Source: Mesorhizobium sp. ORS 3359
GTDB lineage: Bacteria; Pseudomonadota; Alphaproteobacteria; Rhizobiales; Rhizobiaceae
Direction: 5' to 3'
Assembly (NCBI GenBank): GCA_000824845.1
Contig: CCNC01000190.1
Span: forward strand, 1 to 64,000
DNA length: 64,000 bases
In this document: positions 25,801-33,508 of the stretch, piece after piece
How the letters are laid out: each line of letters starts with the position of its first letter
Numbering within the stretch: the stretch's first letter is position 1
The notes under the pieces: generated by a model
The model's database searches: none
Seen by the model: the letters and a program-made list of their open reading frames with translations, nothing else
What the model was told of the DNA's origin: nothing
Made by a program: the position numbers and the translations under genes

Positions 25801-25967
25801 TCGATGTCCAGGATCGCAAGAAGGTCGGTCGATCCGACCAGGTCGTAGCAGAGCGCGGTCAGGATTCGACGCTCATGCCGGGCTTCGGACGGATTGTCGC
25901 CGTTGCCGCCCAGAAAACCTGTTGCCACCGGCGCCCCCGGCAACGCGACCGGACCCCTCTCCGACAT
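22806..25967 (-). CDS. Class III cyclase domain + AAA ATPase + TPR-like regulator
   Basis: A 1053-residue protein. Residues ~30-210 are a class III adenylate/guanylate cyclase domain with metal-binding Asp42 (CYDLVGST) and Asp86 (EVGDGGVA) and the transition-state-type region NVTGPAFAMATR. Residues ~225-520 are an AAA/STAND-type ATPase with Walker A GEAGIGKS (258-265) and Walker-B-like IVLVVEDIHWID. The C-terminal ~500 residues are helical repeats of TPR type. Such proteins are signalling or regulatory ATPases; no C-terminal DNA-binding domain is evident. A good AGGAAATC site precedes the ATG. It is the first gene of the YcaO/TfuA operon, 23 bases before ycaO, suggesting that it senses or controls that system. 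Confidence 0.87.
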   Translation of the reverse strand: MSERGPVALPGAPVATGFLGGNGDNPSEARHERRILTALCYDLVGSTDLLAILDIEEFEELISAFQRATRQAVASCSGAVRVEVGDGGVALFPAEIDAKDAASLAIRAGLEIIDACRRVGLDKGRADLHVRVGIATSMTLIHKGDADTGHDNVTGPAFAMATRLQAIAQPDTVVVSDATRNLARRSHVFSFRGAHAVKGFAEPELVWRALSHKREVDRFFAFGRLSSPLIDREAELATISEAWDSAIAGNGGVVVIEGEAGIGKSRILHEVRRRTRHQRAKLLFFQCTPGGLRSALHPLLQNVRGDLAGNEGQLSAAAVAEAFRDHDVRDPEIIEIFSFLLGAAGADPMLKEIDAEAMRAKANWAVRHALEALCASGPIVLVVEDIHWIDLTSRQLLAELAQSAPHFRALVIATTRPESGSWLAASNPRHISLKPLNREQTRMAIAAMWPQGKPSTSPELLDVVERVTGGVPLFIEEICQWMTENAASATDRLSQSETRSHASVFESVIEARLETLGPAREVARAAAVAGNRFNQELLRALLPELDDEAIANALDSLSEAGFLIRVRPSGAPVYGVRHALIQETIYNATLRKRRQALHRRLFAAVSHNRNLAGWLGTAEVAEHAERAGLLEDAIAQFVIAGTESSSRSAMAEARQILEHALALCERVTAADTRDALRLSAMIVLGPILTAVEGPNSAPARKLYEDGVMIARRRPVAERAKWFPIYWGWWFTDTVMDGERAEVVLSDLKDVEDAEVQLQARHCVWAIDFNLGRHDRCIAAVGAGLSLYEHGQGKAHAALFGGHDARVCGLAHRALSMWFVGKPASALHSMSEARSWAQQTGHAGSIAHAYLNEAMLHCYRRDFSMLRSVIADLRHLTERHHMPALAAAAQIFEGWCDGNAGQVESGREKMRQGLGLHGEFQTPEDEPVYCGMLAELLTRTAEVDEALALLDSAVAQAEAGGSRFWLAELYRRMAELLLLQGDAKANVVAALEKSIAIAAEQGAVPFLVSTYETLQSSGLSPELSLRYRDRVERAKSALESGAALIVNPESPGRR

Positions 25968-26383
25968 GCTGCGATTTCCTCGCCGAGTGCAGTGACCGCA
26001 ATATTAGCAAAGTGCGATGCTGTTCACAAAACACTTGATCGGTGGGCAGAGCTGGAAAAAGCCGATGCTGAGATCATTCTGGAGATATGCTCACGGCGCA
26101 CCCTCGGTGGCGCTGACACCAGCTGTGGCCGCTTGTGGTAGACGGTCGGTATGATTTCAATGACCGACATTGGCGCGTTGCTGACTGGCAGCCCGCGGTC
26201 CGGCAGTGGACCGCCCAGGTCCGATGCTGGATTGTCGGAAGCGGATCTTCCGGGCCGCGCTGAGAAGCGACACGATATGACCGAGCGACCAACTTGGCCG
26301 ATGCCAAATACGCACAAGATTCATACGGCGGTCGGCCACTCCGAACTATTTTGGCGGGCAGAGCCGATGTCGATGCTCGGTCA
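25968..26383. other. Control interval upstream of the YcaO/TfuA operon
   Basis: This gap lies between the start of the cyclase gene (minus strand) and the stop of the SDR gene at 26384. It must carry the promoter of the YcaO/TfuA operon. No convincing -35/-10 pair or inverted repeat could be singled out by eye, and no short precursor-peptide gene with a ribosome site was found in it on either strand. Confidence 0.4.
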
Positions 26384-27151
26384 CTAAAGCATCTTCGTCT
26401 CTCCGCCATCCACCCGCAAAGCCGAGCCCGTCACCCATTGGCTTCCATGGGTGAACAGGAAGGCGATCACGTTGGCGATATCTTCCGGTTGCCCGTAGCG
26501 GGCGATGCCGGCCTCGGCGGCGAACTGCTCCGTCGCCGCATCGAGCTCCAATCCGTGCATGTCTGCATAGCCTTGCAGCATGGACCGCCGCCGGTCGGTC
26601 ATCACCGAGCCTGGTAGAATGGTATTCACCTGCACGCCGTCTTTGATACCGCGGTCCGCGAACGTCTTGGCGAGAGCCAGGATCGCAGCATTGATCGTCC
26701 CGACCGCAGCCAGAGACGCCTTGGGTGCGTAGGCCGAGGTCCCCGACGTGATCGCGACGGAACCGCGCGAGACCTTCAGGGCTTCCCAGGCGGCGATCGT
26801 CAAGCGCCGCGCCGAATGAAACTTCAAGGCCAGGCCGTCGTCCCATTGCTCGTCGGTCAACGCGAAGAGATCGAGCTGCGGAACGGCACCCGCGATGCAT
26901 GCCAGCGCGTCGATGCGACCGAAACGTTCGAGCGTAAACCGCACGACTGTATCGTTCGCCTCCGGCTCGCGTAGGTCTCGTGCGATGACCAGTGGCTCCG
27001 CACCGGCCGTGCGCACCGCGTTGGCGGTCTCAGTCAGCAATTCCGCACCGCGCGCCACGATCGCCACAGCGCCAAAATCGTGCGCCAGGCGAATGGCGGT
27101 TGCGCGTCCGATCCCCCGGCTCGCGCCCGTCACGATGGCGACGCGGCTCAT
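26384..27151 (-). CDS. SDR-fold protein lacking the YxxxK catalytic pair
   Basis: A 255-residue SDR-family protein. The nucleotide-binding motif VTGASRGIG and the C-terminal LRVDGGETKML are normal, and the Ser in ITSGTSAY is kept. The position of the usual YxxxK reads AVGTINAAILAL, so Tyr and Lys appear replaced by Val and Asn. It may use a different mechanism or be non-catalytic. The ATG at 27151 overlaps the SnoaL-like gene stop by four bases (ATGA). It is the fourth gene of the AhpD-hydrolase-SnoaL-SDR unit read on the minus strand. Confidence 0.85.
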   Translation of the reverse strand: MSRVAIVTGASRGIGRATAIRLAHDFGAVAIVARGAELLTETANAVRTAGAEPLVIARDLREPEANDTVVRFTLERFGRIDALACIAGAVPQLDLFALTDEQWDDGLALKFHSARRLTIAAWEALKVSRGSVAITSGTSAYAPKASLAAVGTINAAILALAKTFADRGIKDGVQVNTILPGSVMTDRRRSMLQGYADMHGLELDAATEQFAAEAGIARYGQPEDIANVIAFLFTHGSQWVTGSALRVDGGETKML

Positions 27152-27534
27152 GACCGACGGGCCTCGGCGACCGCCAGCGTGTCGATATACTGGCGGAAGC
27201 GTGCGATCTTCCCGTTCTTGAGAAGCCACACGTGTGCGTAGCGGGCTTCGGCTTTCTTTCCCGTTACACCATGCACACCGGTGAAACCGCCGAGCGATAC
27301 CACAGTGTCGCCCTCGGTGATGAACTCGGTCGGGACGAGCGCGAAGCTCGACCATTCGGCGACAAGCGGCTTGAAAAGGTCTTCAGCCACTCGCTCAGGC
27401 CCGGGGCCACCGACCTTGTAGTGCCACATGGTGATCCATTCGATCTCGGGCGACATCAGGCTGAGTGCGTTGGCCACATCGCCGGCCGCCAGTCTATCGT
27501 AAAATCTCTGGATGAGTTCGGTGGGAGTGGTCAT
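27148..27534 (-). CDS. SnoaL-like (NTF2 fold) protein
   Basis: A 128-residue NTF2-fold protein (TELIQRFYDRLAAGDVANALSLMSPEIEWI, then YAHVWLLKNGKIARFRQYIDT), typical of the SnoaL-like polyketide-cyclase/ketosteroid-isomerase superfamily. AAAGGAG precedes the ATG at 27534; the longer open frame is a shadow of the hydrolase gene. The coupling with the SDR gene suggests that the two act on one substrate. Specific activity is unknown. Confidence 0.85.
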   Translation of the reverse strand: MTTPTELIQRFYDRLAAGDVANALSLMSPEIEWITMWHYKVGGPGPERVAEDLFKPLVAEWSSFALVPTEFITEGDTVVSLGGFTGVHGVTGKKAEARYAHVWLLKNGKIARFRQYIDTLAVAEARRS

Positions 27535-27628
27535 GTCATCTCCTTTGATCTGAATGGCTGGCGCGCTGGCCGCGACAAGTGATGAAGCCCGGAGAGGTCC
27601 GGCCGCCTGCGGCGCCCGGACCACCGCA

Positions 27629-28489
27629 TCAGCCGACATGCTTGCCGAGGAACTCGCGCATGGCCGTCCCGATCTCGCGAGCGTGGGTCTCGAGCGCGAA
27701 GTGACCGCTGTCGACGAAACGGACATCGGCCGAGGGCACGTCGCGCTTGAACGCCTCGGCGCCAGGTGGAATGAAGAACGGATCCTTCTCGCCCCAGATG
27801 GCCAGGACGGGCGGCTGATGCTGGCGCAGATAAGCCTGTACCGTGTCGTAGAGCGCGACATTGGACCGGTAGTCGAGCAGGAGATCCAGTTGGATCTCAA
27901 TGTTGCCCGGCCGCGACAGATAATAATCATCCAGGTTCCGGCCATCGGGCGAAACCAGGCCTGGATCGGCAACGCCGTGTGTATATTGGAACAGCGTCGT
28001 CTGCGGCGCCATGAAACCGCGCAGGGCGTCGCGATTGGCCTGGGTGGGCTCGTTCCAGTAGGCTTGGACCGGCGCGAAGGCGTCCGACACGCCCTCCAGA
28101 TAGGTGTTGCCGTTCTGTGTGACGACGGCCGTGATCCGGTCGGGGTGTTTCACTGCGAGCCGGAAGCCGACCGGCGCGCCATAGTCGAAGACGTACAACG
28201 CGAACTTGTCGATGCCGATCACTTCGGTAAAGCGATCGATCACGTTTGCGATGTTCTCGAAAGTGTAGGCGAACCGGTCGCGCGCCGGCTGGTCTGTCAT
28301 GCCAAAGCCCGGAAGATCGGGCGCCACGACATGGTAGCGGTCCGCAAGCTCGGGGATCAGATCCCTGAACATGTGGCTGGCGCTCGGGAAGCCGTGGAGA
28401 AGAAGCAGGGTTGGGCGGCCAGCGTCGCCGGCTTCTCGGTAGAAGACATTGAGGCCGTCTACATCGACGGTCCTGAAATGAACGGACAT
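27629..28489 (-). CDS. Alpha/beta hydrolase, epoxide hydrolase/haloalkane dehalogenase type
   Basis: A 286-residue alpha/beta hydrolase. LLLLHGFPSASHMFRDLIP carries the HG(F)P oxyanion motif; the nucleophile is Asp in VFDYGAPVG, as in epoxide hydrolases and dehalogenases, not Ser. The acid is likely Asp in GEKDPFF and the base His in SGHFALE. Cytoplasmic. The ATG at 28489 has AAGGAG; a Met eight codons upstream is less well placed. It lies between the AhpD-like and SnoaL-like genes, facing away from the LysR gene at 29235, which may regulate it. Confidence 0.87.
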   Translation of the reverse strand: MSVHFRTVDVDGLNVFYREAGDAGRPTLLLLHGFPSASHMFRDLIPELADRYHVVAPDLPGFGMTDQPARDRFAYTFENIANVIDRFTEVIGIDKFALYVFDYGAPVGFRLAVKHPDRITAVVTQNGNTYLEGVSDAFAPVQAYWNEPTQANRDALRGFMAPQTTLFQYTHGVADPGLVSPDGRNLDDYYLSRPGNIEIQLDLLLDYRSNVALYDTVQAYLRQHQPPVLAIWGEKDPFFIPPGAEAFKRDVPSADVRFVDSGHFALETHAREIGTAMREFLGKHVG

Positions 28490-28566
28490 GGGGGTCTCCT
28501 TCGTCGAAGGCATTGCATGGGTCGATTGACCGCCTGCATGCCTTCGTTGGTATTTGTTTCGGGAAA

Positions 28567-29115
28567 TCAGGCCGCTTTGCGAGCCGCTACACGAGGAAAG
28601 TCGATCTCGGTACCGAGGGCTACGTTGATCGTGTTGGTGAAGACGTTGAGCGCCACATGGGCAATGATCTCGACGACCTCGGCGTCCGAATACCCGGCGC
28701 GCTTCACTGCCTCGATGTCGACATCGCCAACGTGGCCGCGCTCCCGCACGAGCTTGGCAGCGAAGCGGACAGCCGCATCCGCCGCGACATCGTTCGACGC
28801 TCCGTTGCGGTTGGCGGTGATCTCTGCGTCGTCCAGCTTGGCGAGGTTGCTAGCGAGGTAGGTGTGTGCCGAGAGGCAATAGTCGCAGCCATTCAGCTCG
28901 GCCACGGCCAACGCTATACGCTCACGCGTCGGCGCAGGCAGCGCGCCTTTGGCGAGAGCGCCGGAGAAGGCGAGATAAGCCTCCAGAGCCGAGGGGCTGT
29001 TGGCAATGATGCGAAACAGGTTCGGGACGGTGCCAAGTTGCTTCTTGGCGCCGGCGAGCAGCGGTTGCGCGGGGCCGGGCGCCTCCTCCAATGTGGGAGT
29101 GGGAATGCGGGACAT
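28567..29115 (-). CDS. AhpD-like carboxymuconolactone decarboxylase-family protein
   Basis: A 182-residue helical protein of the CMD/AhpD family with the redox pair CDYC in ELNGCDYCLSAHTYLA and a following His, the core of alkylhydroperoxidase activity. It resembles the peroxidase-related group found next to hydrolases and SDRs. AAGGAGAAAAAGTC precedes the ATG. It is the first gene of the unit 29115 to 26384, divergent from the LysR gene across a 119-base gap. Confidence 0.88.
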   Translation of the reverse strand: MSRIPTPTLEEAPGPAQPLLAGAKKQLGTVPNLFRIIANSPSALEAYLAFSGALAKGALPAPTRERIALAVAELNGCDYCLSAHTYLASNLAKLDDAEITANRNGASNDVAADAAVRFAAKLVRERGHVGDVDIEAVKRAGYSDAEVVEIIAHVALNVFTNTINVALGTEIDFPRVAARKAA

Positions 29116-29234
29116 GACTTTTTCTCCTTAGAGGAAGGCCCCAATCGGCCTTTCGAGGAGCGTAAATATCCCCTTCCAAAAAGTGACAGAAGACAATAAC
29201 TTCGAAAGCCAGACTTCCGCAATACGAGAGGGAA

Positions 29235-30212
29235 ATGGATCGATTTGAGGCAATGCGCACCCTCATCGCTGCGGTCGACGGTGGCAGCCTGTCTGCCGCA
29301 TCCCGGATGTTGAGCATTCCGCTACCGACCGTCAGCCGTAGAGTGGCAGACCTCGAAGCTCTCCTTGGGTCGCAATTGGTGGTAAGAACCAGCCGTAAGC
29401 TCCTGCTGACCGAGGCCGGCGCGGCCTATGTTGTTTCGGCGCGCCGCATTCTGGAAGAATTAGCCGAGTCCGAGCGGGCAGCAGCCGGCGAATATCGTTC
29501 GCCACGCGGTGAGCTTCTGATCACTGCGCCAATTATGTTTGGCAAGATGCACGTAGCGCCGATCGTTCATGACTTCCTTGACGCCTATCCTGAGGTTACG
29601 GTTCGGCTGGTCCTCTCCGACCAGATTATGGATTTGGCTGAGCCGCACATCGATGCCGCGATCAGAATAGGTAAGCTGCCGGACAGCGCACTGCTCGCAC
29701 GCCGAGTTGGTGAAGTGCGATGGGTGATCTGCGCGAGCCCCGCTTACCTGGATCGACGCGGCGTACCAATCTCACCGGACCAACTGCCTGATCATGAGTG
29801 TATTGCATACGAAGGTCTCGAACTCTGGCGGGATTGGTCGTTCGCCGGGGATCGCGGCGAAAAGACTGTCTTCATTCGCCCGCGCTATTCGGTAAACACA
29901 GCGGATGCGGTGATCGCCGGTGCCATCGCTGGCCTGGGCATCGCCTGCGTCATGTCGTACCAGGCGGCCGAGAGCGTCCGCGCGGGCGCGCTCCGCTCGA
30001 TCCTTGATGCGTGGGCGCCTGTGCCAATGCCCGTGCAGATCGTGCATGCCGCCCGGCAGCATCAGCCGCTCAAGTTGCGGGCTTTTTTGGAGTTCGTCGC
30101 GCCGCGCCTGCAGCGGCGATTGGATGCGGTGGGAGAGGTTTTTCAGGCGGAAGGATCAGAATGCGGCCTCCGGCAAGGCACGCCGAAGGGCAAATTAGGG
30201 CACCCGTCCTGA
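29235..30212 (+). CDS. LysR-family regulator
   Basis: A 325-residue LysR-type regulator. The N-terminal helix-turn-helix is AVDGGSLSAASRMLSIPLPTVSRRVADLEALLGSQL at residues ~13-48; the C-terminal co-inducer domain runs from ~90 to 295. It belongs to the PecT/CrgA-like branch (VVRTSRKLLLTEAG, RGELLITAP). Divergent placement suggests control of the AhpD-hydrolase-SnoaL-SDR unit. The ATG has GAGGG just upstream. Confidence 0.92.
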   Translation: MDRFEAMRTLIAAVDGGSLSAASRMLSIPLPTVSRRVADLEALLGSQLVVRTSRKLLLTEAGAAYVVSARRILEELAESERAAAGEYRSPRGELLITAPIMFGKMHVAPIVHDFLDAYPEVTVRLVLSDQIMDLAEPHIDAAIRIGKLPDSALLARRVGEVRWVICASPAYLDRRGVPISPDQLPDHECIAYEGLELWRDWSFAGDRGEKTVFIRPRYSVNTADAVIAGAIAGLGIACVMSYQAAESVRAGALRSILDAWAPVPMPVQIVHAARQHQPLKLRAFLEFVAPRLQRRLDAVGEVFQAEGSECGLRQGTPKGKLGHPS

Positions 30213-30391
30213 CCTCGCCACGAGTCATTGATTGGATGTGCGGCACGCCTTCCGCTGCTTACCGGGCGAAGAGCAACCTTGCCACGTCCAGCAATGTCCG
30301 CTTTCGGTGAACGGCGCACCAATACGCTCCCCACGACGCCCGGGACTTTCAGGCGTTCACGGATCCATCGTGCAGCGTTGCGCGGAGTTTT

Positions 30392-30429
30392 CAACCTGCG
30401 GTCTGCCGAGCAACCTGCGGTCTGCCGAG
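30392..30429. repeat. Perfect 19-base tandem duplication
   Basis: The unit CAACCTGCGGTCTGCCGAG occurs twice head-to-tail (30392-30410 and 30411-30429) in the gap between the LysR gene and the convergent MFS gene, probably a replication-slippage duplication. The rest of 30213-30463 shows no gene. Confidence 0.8.
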
Positions 30430-30463
30430 GTGTAAAAATGACCCGAAAGCCAGGACTGAACCT

Positions 30464-31705
30464 CTATCTCAGCCCGTGCGCTATTAGTCGCGCGGCCGGC
30501 ATCCGCCGAAGGGCCACCATAGCGACAACACCGAGCAACGGGCCAGGCGCCAGGACAAGGAAGCTCCACCGCCAACCTACAGTCTCCGCCATGAATGACA
30601 CCAGATGGATGGAGCAAAAAGTGAGTGCGATGCCGACGCTTAGCTGCAGGGAAAGCGCTGTGCCCACGTAGCGCTGATCGCTCAATTCGGTCGCCATGGC
30701 CGAGAATTGGGCGGAATCGCCTATGACGGTCGCTCCCCACGCGATGGCAACGACGGCGAACAGCCAGATCGGACCGGCGAAGGTCAGGCCGATCGTCAAT
30801 GCGCAGAAGCCGGATACAATCATCATTGCTGCCGCCGTAGCAGTGCGGCCGATGCGATCCGCCACGATCCCGCCGGCAATTGAGCCGATCCCACCCGACG
30901 CCACGATGAAGAATGCCAGAAAGGAGGCAGCGCCAGGATCACCGATGCCGAGACCGGGGCCACCTGCCCTGATGTAAGCCAGTATCCAGGCCCACATGGC
31001 GTAGAGCTCCCACATGTGACCGAGATAGCCAAGATTGGCGAGCATCAGCGCGCGGTTGCGCATCAGCGTTTTGATGTGGCGGGGGTCGAACGCCGATCTC
31101 GCAAAGGGATGAGGTCCTTCCTCGCCCAGCCAGAGGATTAATAACGCGCCAGCCAGTGCTGCGAGGGAGGTGGCCACGATGACGCTTTGCCAAGCCAGTT
31201 CGGCGACTCGGGCTGATACCAGATGAGGGAACGCAGAACCAAGCGTTAGGGCGGCGAGGAGGACGCCAAGCGCAGTTCCCCGTCCGCGACTAAACCAGGT
31301 CGATGCCAGTTTCACCGCGGGTGGATACACCCCCGCCAAGGCCAAGCCGGTGACAAAACGGGCGACCAGCAGCAAGCCGACGGAGGGCGCGAATAATAGG
31401 CAAAGGTTGGCAGCGGCTGCCGTCAAGGCACTGACGCCGATCACCTTGCGAAGCGAAAGCACATCCGGAAGGCCGGCCATGCTGGAGACCAACGCGCCGA
31501 TGGCAAAGCCGATCTGCACGGCACCGGTTATCCACGCGCCCAGCGCCGGAGAAAGGCCCCACAGCCGGGTCAGCTGCGGGGCAATCGCCGTTGCGGAAAA
31601 CCATGTCGTCATCGGCAGGAAGGCGCTGACTGAGATAACGCTTAGCATCCACCAGCGCCGGGCGGCGCTGGTTGCGATGACATTCGCGGCTGCCATGTCC
31701 TCCAT
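30464..31705 (-). CDS. MFS transporter
   Basis: A 413-residue major facilitator with about twelve hydrophobic segments; GFAIGALVSSMAGLPDVLSLRKVI corresponds to the loop 2-3 signature. It should export or import a small molecule by proton coupling. The start is uncertain: ATG 31705 or ATG 31696 (GGAGG lies between them). The much longer open frame upstream runs through the peroxiredoxin gene and is rejected. It follows the peroxiredoxin gene by ten bases, so the pair is probably one unit controlled by the LysR gene at 32484. Confidence 0.88.
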   Translation of the reverse strand: MEDMAAANVIATSAARRWWMLSVISVSAFLPMTTWFSATAIAPQLTRLWGLSPALGAWITGAVQIGFAIGALVSSMAGLPDVLSLRKVIGVSALTAAAANLCLLFAPSVGLLLVARFVTGLALAGVYPPAVKLASTWFSRGRGTALGVLLAALTLGSAFPHLVSARVAELAWQSVIVATSLAALAGALLILWLGEEGPHPFARSAFDPRHIKTLMRNRALMLANLGYLGHMWELYAMWAWILAYIRAGGPGLGIGDPGAASFLAFFIVASGGIGSIAGGIVADRIGRTATAAAMMIVSGFCALTIGLTFAGPIWLFAVVAIAWGATVIGDSAQFSAMATELSDQRYVGTALSLQLSVGIALTFCSIHLVSFMAETVGWRWSFLVLAPGPLLGVVAMVALRRMPAARLIAHGLR

Positions 31706-31715
31706 GTCCGTCGTC

Positions 31716-32378
31716 TCAGGCGGCGATTGAACCCTGCAAACGCTTGAGCACCGGAAGAAGGTCGGCCGGGTCGGGTCTACGCGTGTAGTCCGGGCTGACT
31801 TCGGCATAGGCGATGATGCCGTCTTGCCCGACCACAAAACGAGCCGGCATCGGGAGGGTCCAGGAACGATCCTCATTGATAAGCGGCAGGTCGACCCCAA
31901 AGCCGCGATACAAGTCGATCAGGTCGTCAGGCAGGCGAAACCGCAGGCCGAAGGCATCGGCGACCCTTCCGCCGGCGTCGCTCAGCATCGGGAACGCTAT
32001 CTGCTTGTCGAGCTTGGCCTTGCGGCCGTTCGCCATCGACTGCGGTGAGATGGAAACCAATTGTGCCCCGGTGGCCTGGATTGCTGGCCAAGCTTCCTGC
32101 AAGGCGGCAAGCTCGATGTTGCAATAGGGGCACCAGACTCCGCGATAAAAACTGAGCACCAACGGACCGCGGGTAAGCAGATCGCTGGATGCGACAGACC
32201 CGCCATCAGCCTCCGGCAATGTGAATGCTGGCGCAACGGCGCCTGTCTTTAGGGCTTGGGCGGCCTGACCCGACGCTATCAGTTCGGCGGTCGCACGGCG
32301 CATGACCTCGACCGCTTGCTTGGGGGCCTTGCTTTCAAAGTCGGTTTTGAAGGCATCGAGCTTTTCCTGAAGAGACAT
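31716..32378 (-). CDS. Peroxiredoxin-like (AhpC/TSA) protein
   Basis: A 220-residue thioredoxin-fold protein of the peroxiredoxin-like group. The active region is LVLSFYRGVWCPYCNIELAAL with a CxxC pair (WCPYC), preceded by a helical N-terminal extension of ~45 residues. It probably reduces peroxides or protein disulfides. The ATG at 32378 follows GGAG by seven bases; a Met four codons upstream is less likely. A related protein of the same type is at 34398-35102. Confidence 0.87.
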   Translation of the reverse strand: MSLQEKLDAFKTDFESKAPKQAVEVMRRATAELIASGQAAQALKTGAVAPAFTLPEADGGSVASSDLLTRGPLVLSFYRGVWCPYCNIELAALQEAWPAIQATGAQLVSISPQSMANGRKAKLDKQIAFPMLSDAGGRVADAFGLRFRLPDDLIDLYRGFGVDLPLINEDRSWTLPMPARFVVGQDGIIAYAEVSPDYTRRPDPADLLPVLKRLQGSIAA

Positions 32379-32483
32379 GAGACACTCCAAATCTTGACCG
32401 CACGGCTTGCGGCGGAATGTCCTCGCCTATTTCCAGTAAGGGGGGTAGCTTGCCGAAAGGCATAGCAATCATCCGGAAAACGA

Positions 32484-33374
32484 ATGGCCGACAGACTCCA
32501 GGAACTTGAGGTTTTCGTGCGGGTGGCCGAGCGGGCGAACCTTTCCCAAGTCGCACGTGAGATCGGTCTGTCGCAGCCGTCCGTGTCGCGGATTCTGAAC
32601 GATCTTGAGGCGCGCATCGGTGCCCGTCTGCTCATCCGCACCAGCCGCAAGGTTGGGCTGACCGAGGCCGGGCAAGTCTACCTCGACCAGATCCGGCCGC
32701 TGCTGGCAGATCTTGGGGCAGCGGCCGACACCGCAGCAGGCAATGAGGAGTTACGCGGCGTTCTTCGCGTCGAGTTGTCGGTAACTTTTGGTGTGCGCGC
32801 GGTCATTCCTCGCTTGCCCAGCCTTCTCGCCGAGCACCCCGATCTCTCTGTCGAGTTGATGATGGACGATCGCCGGCGCAGTCTTGCTGAGGAGGGCGCC
32901 GATGTCGCGATACGGCTTGGCCTGCTCGACAATTCCAGCATGATGGCGCGCAAGGTCGGGCAGACGCCTCGGTTGCTCGTTGCCGCGCCGGACTACATTG
33001 CCCAGCACGGTCAGCCGAGCAGCCCTGCAGATCTGGCGCATCACCAGGTGATCTTCGGGCCCTCGGACAGTTCCGGGGCGACGTTTCAGGAGCTGAACGA
33101 TCCGAAGGTGAACTTTGTGCTGCCTGAAAGTCCTCGCATCAGGGTCTCGAGCTCGGCCGGGGTGACAGCCTGTGTAGTGGCTGGGCTTGGGGTGGCATTC
33201 GGTTCCGGTTGGATGTTCAACGCTGAACTGCAGGACGGCCGCCTGTGTCGGCTGCTGCCAAATTTTGCGCTGCCTGCGATACCCATCCATGCTCTGTTCC
33301 CGGCCGGGCGCCAGCCAAGCAAGCGGGCCAGAGGATTTGCCGACTGGTTGAGCAAGTCACTTGGTTCGTCATAA
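32484..33374 (+). CDS. LysR-family regulator
   Basis: A 296-residue LysR regulator of the PecT/CrgA-like branch. Helix-turn-helix at ~14-48 (VAREIGLSQPSVSRILNDLEARIGARLL), then RTSRKVGLTEAG and the substrate-binding domain (GVLRVELSVTFGVRAVIPRL). It is divergent from the peroxiredoxin/MFS pair with a 105-base gap and probably controls it. Confidence 0.92.
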   Translation: MADRLQELEVFVRVAERANLSQVAREIGLSQPSVSRILNDLEARIGARLLIRTSRKVGLTEAGQVYLDQIRPLLADLGAAADTAAGNEELRGVLRVELSVTFGVRAVIPRLPSLLAEHPDLSVELMMDDRRRSLAEEGADVAIRLGLLDNSSMMARKVGQTPRLLVAAPDYIAQHGQPSSPADLAHHQVIFGPSDSSGATFQELNDPKVNFVLPESPRIRVSSSAGVTACVVAGLGVAFGSGWMFNAELQDGRLCRLLPNFALPAIPIHALFPAGRQPSKRARGFADWLSKSLGSS

Positions 33375-33508
33375 CAAGTGGCTGCCACTGCCCAGCGGTA
33401 TCACACCCAGTCCGCAATGCGCGCCGCTTTGCCCAACGCGATCAACTAGGTTAGTCTCGCAATATGCGCCATCGCTGATAAACCATTTCGCTGAGGGGGC
33501 GAAAGTTC

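Noticed and set aside
27554..28861. 435-residue plus-strand frame
   Set aside because: Opposite to the hydrolase and AhpD-like genes; no family resemblance.
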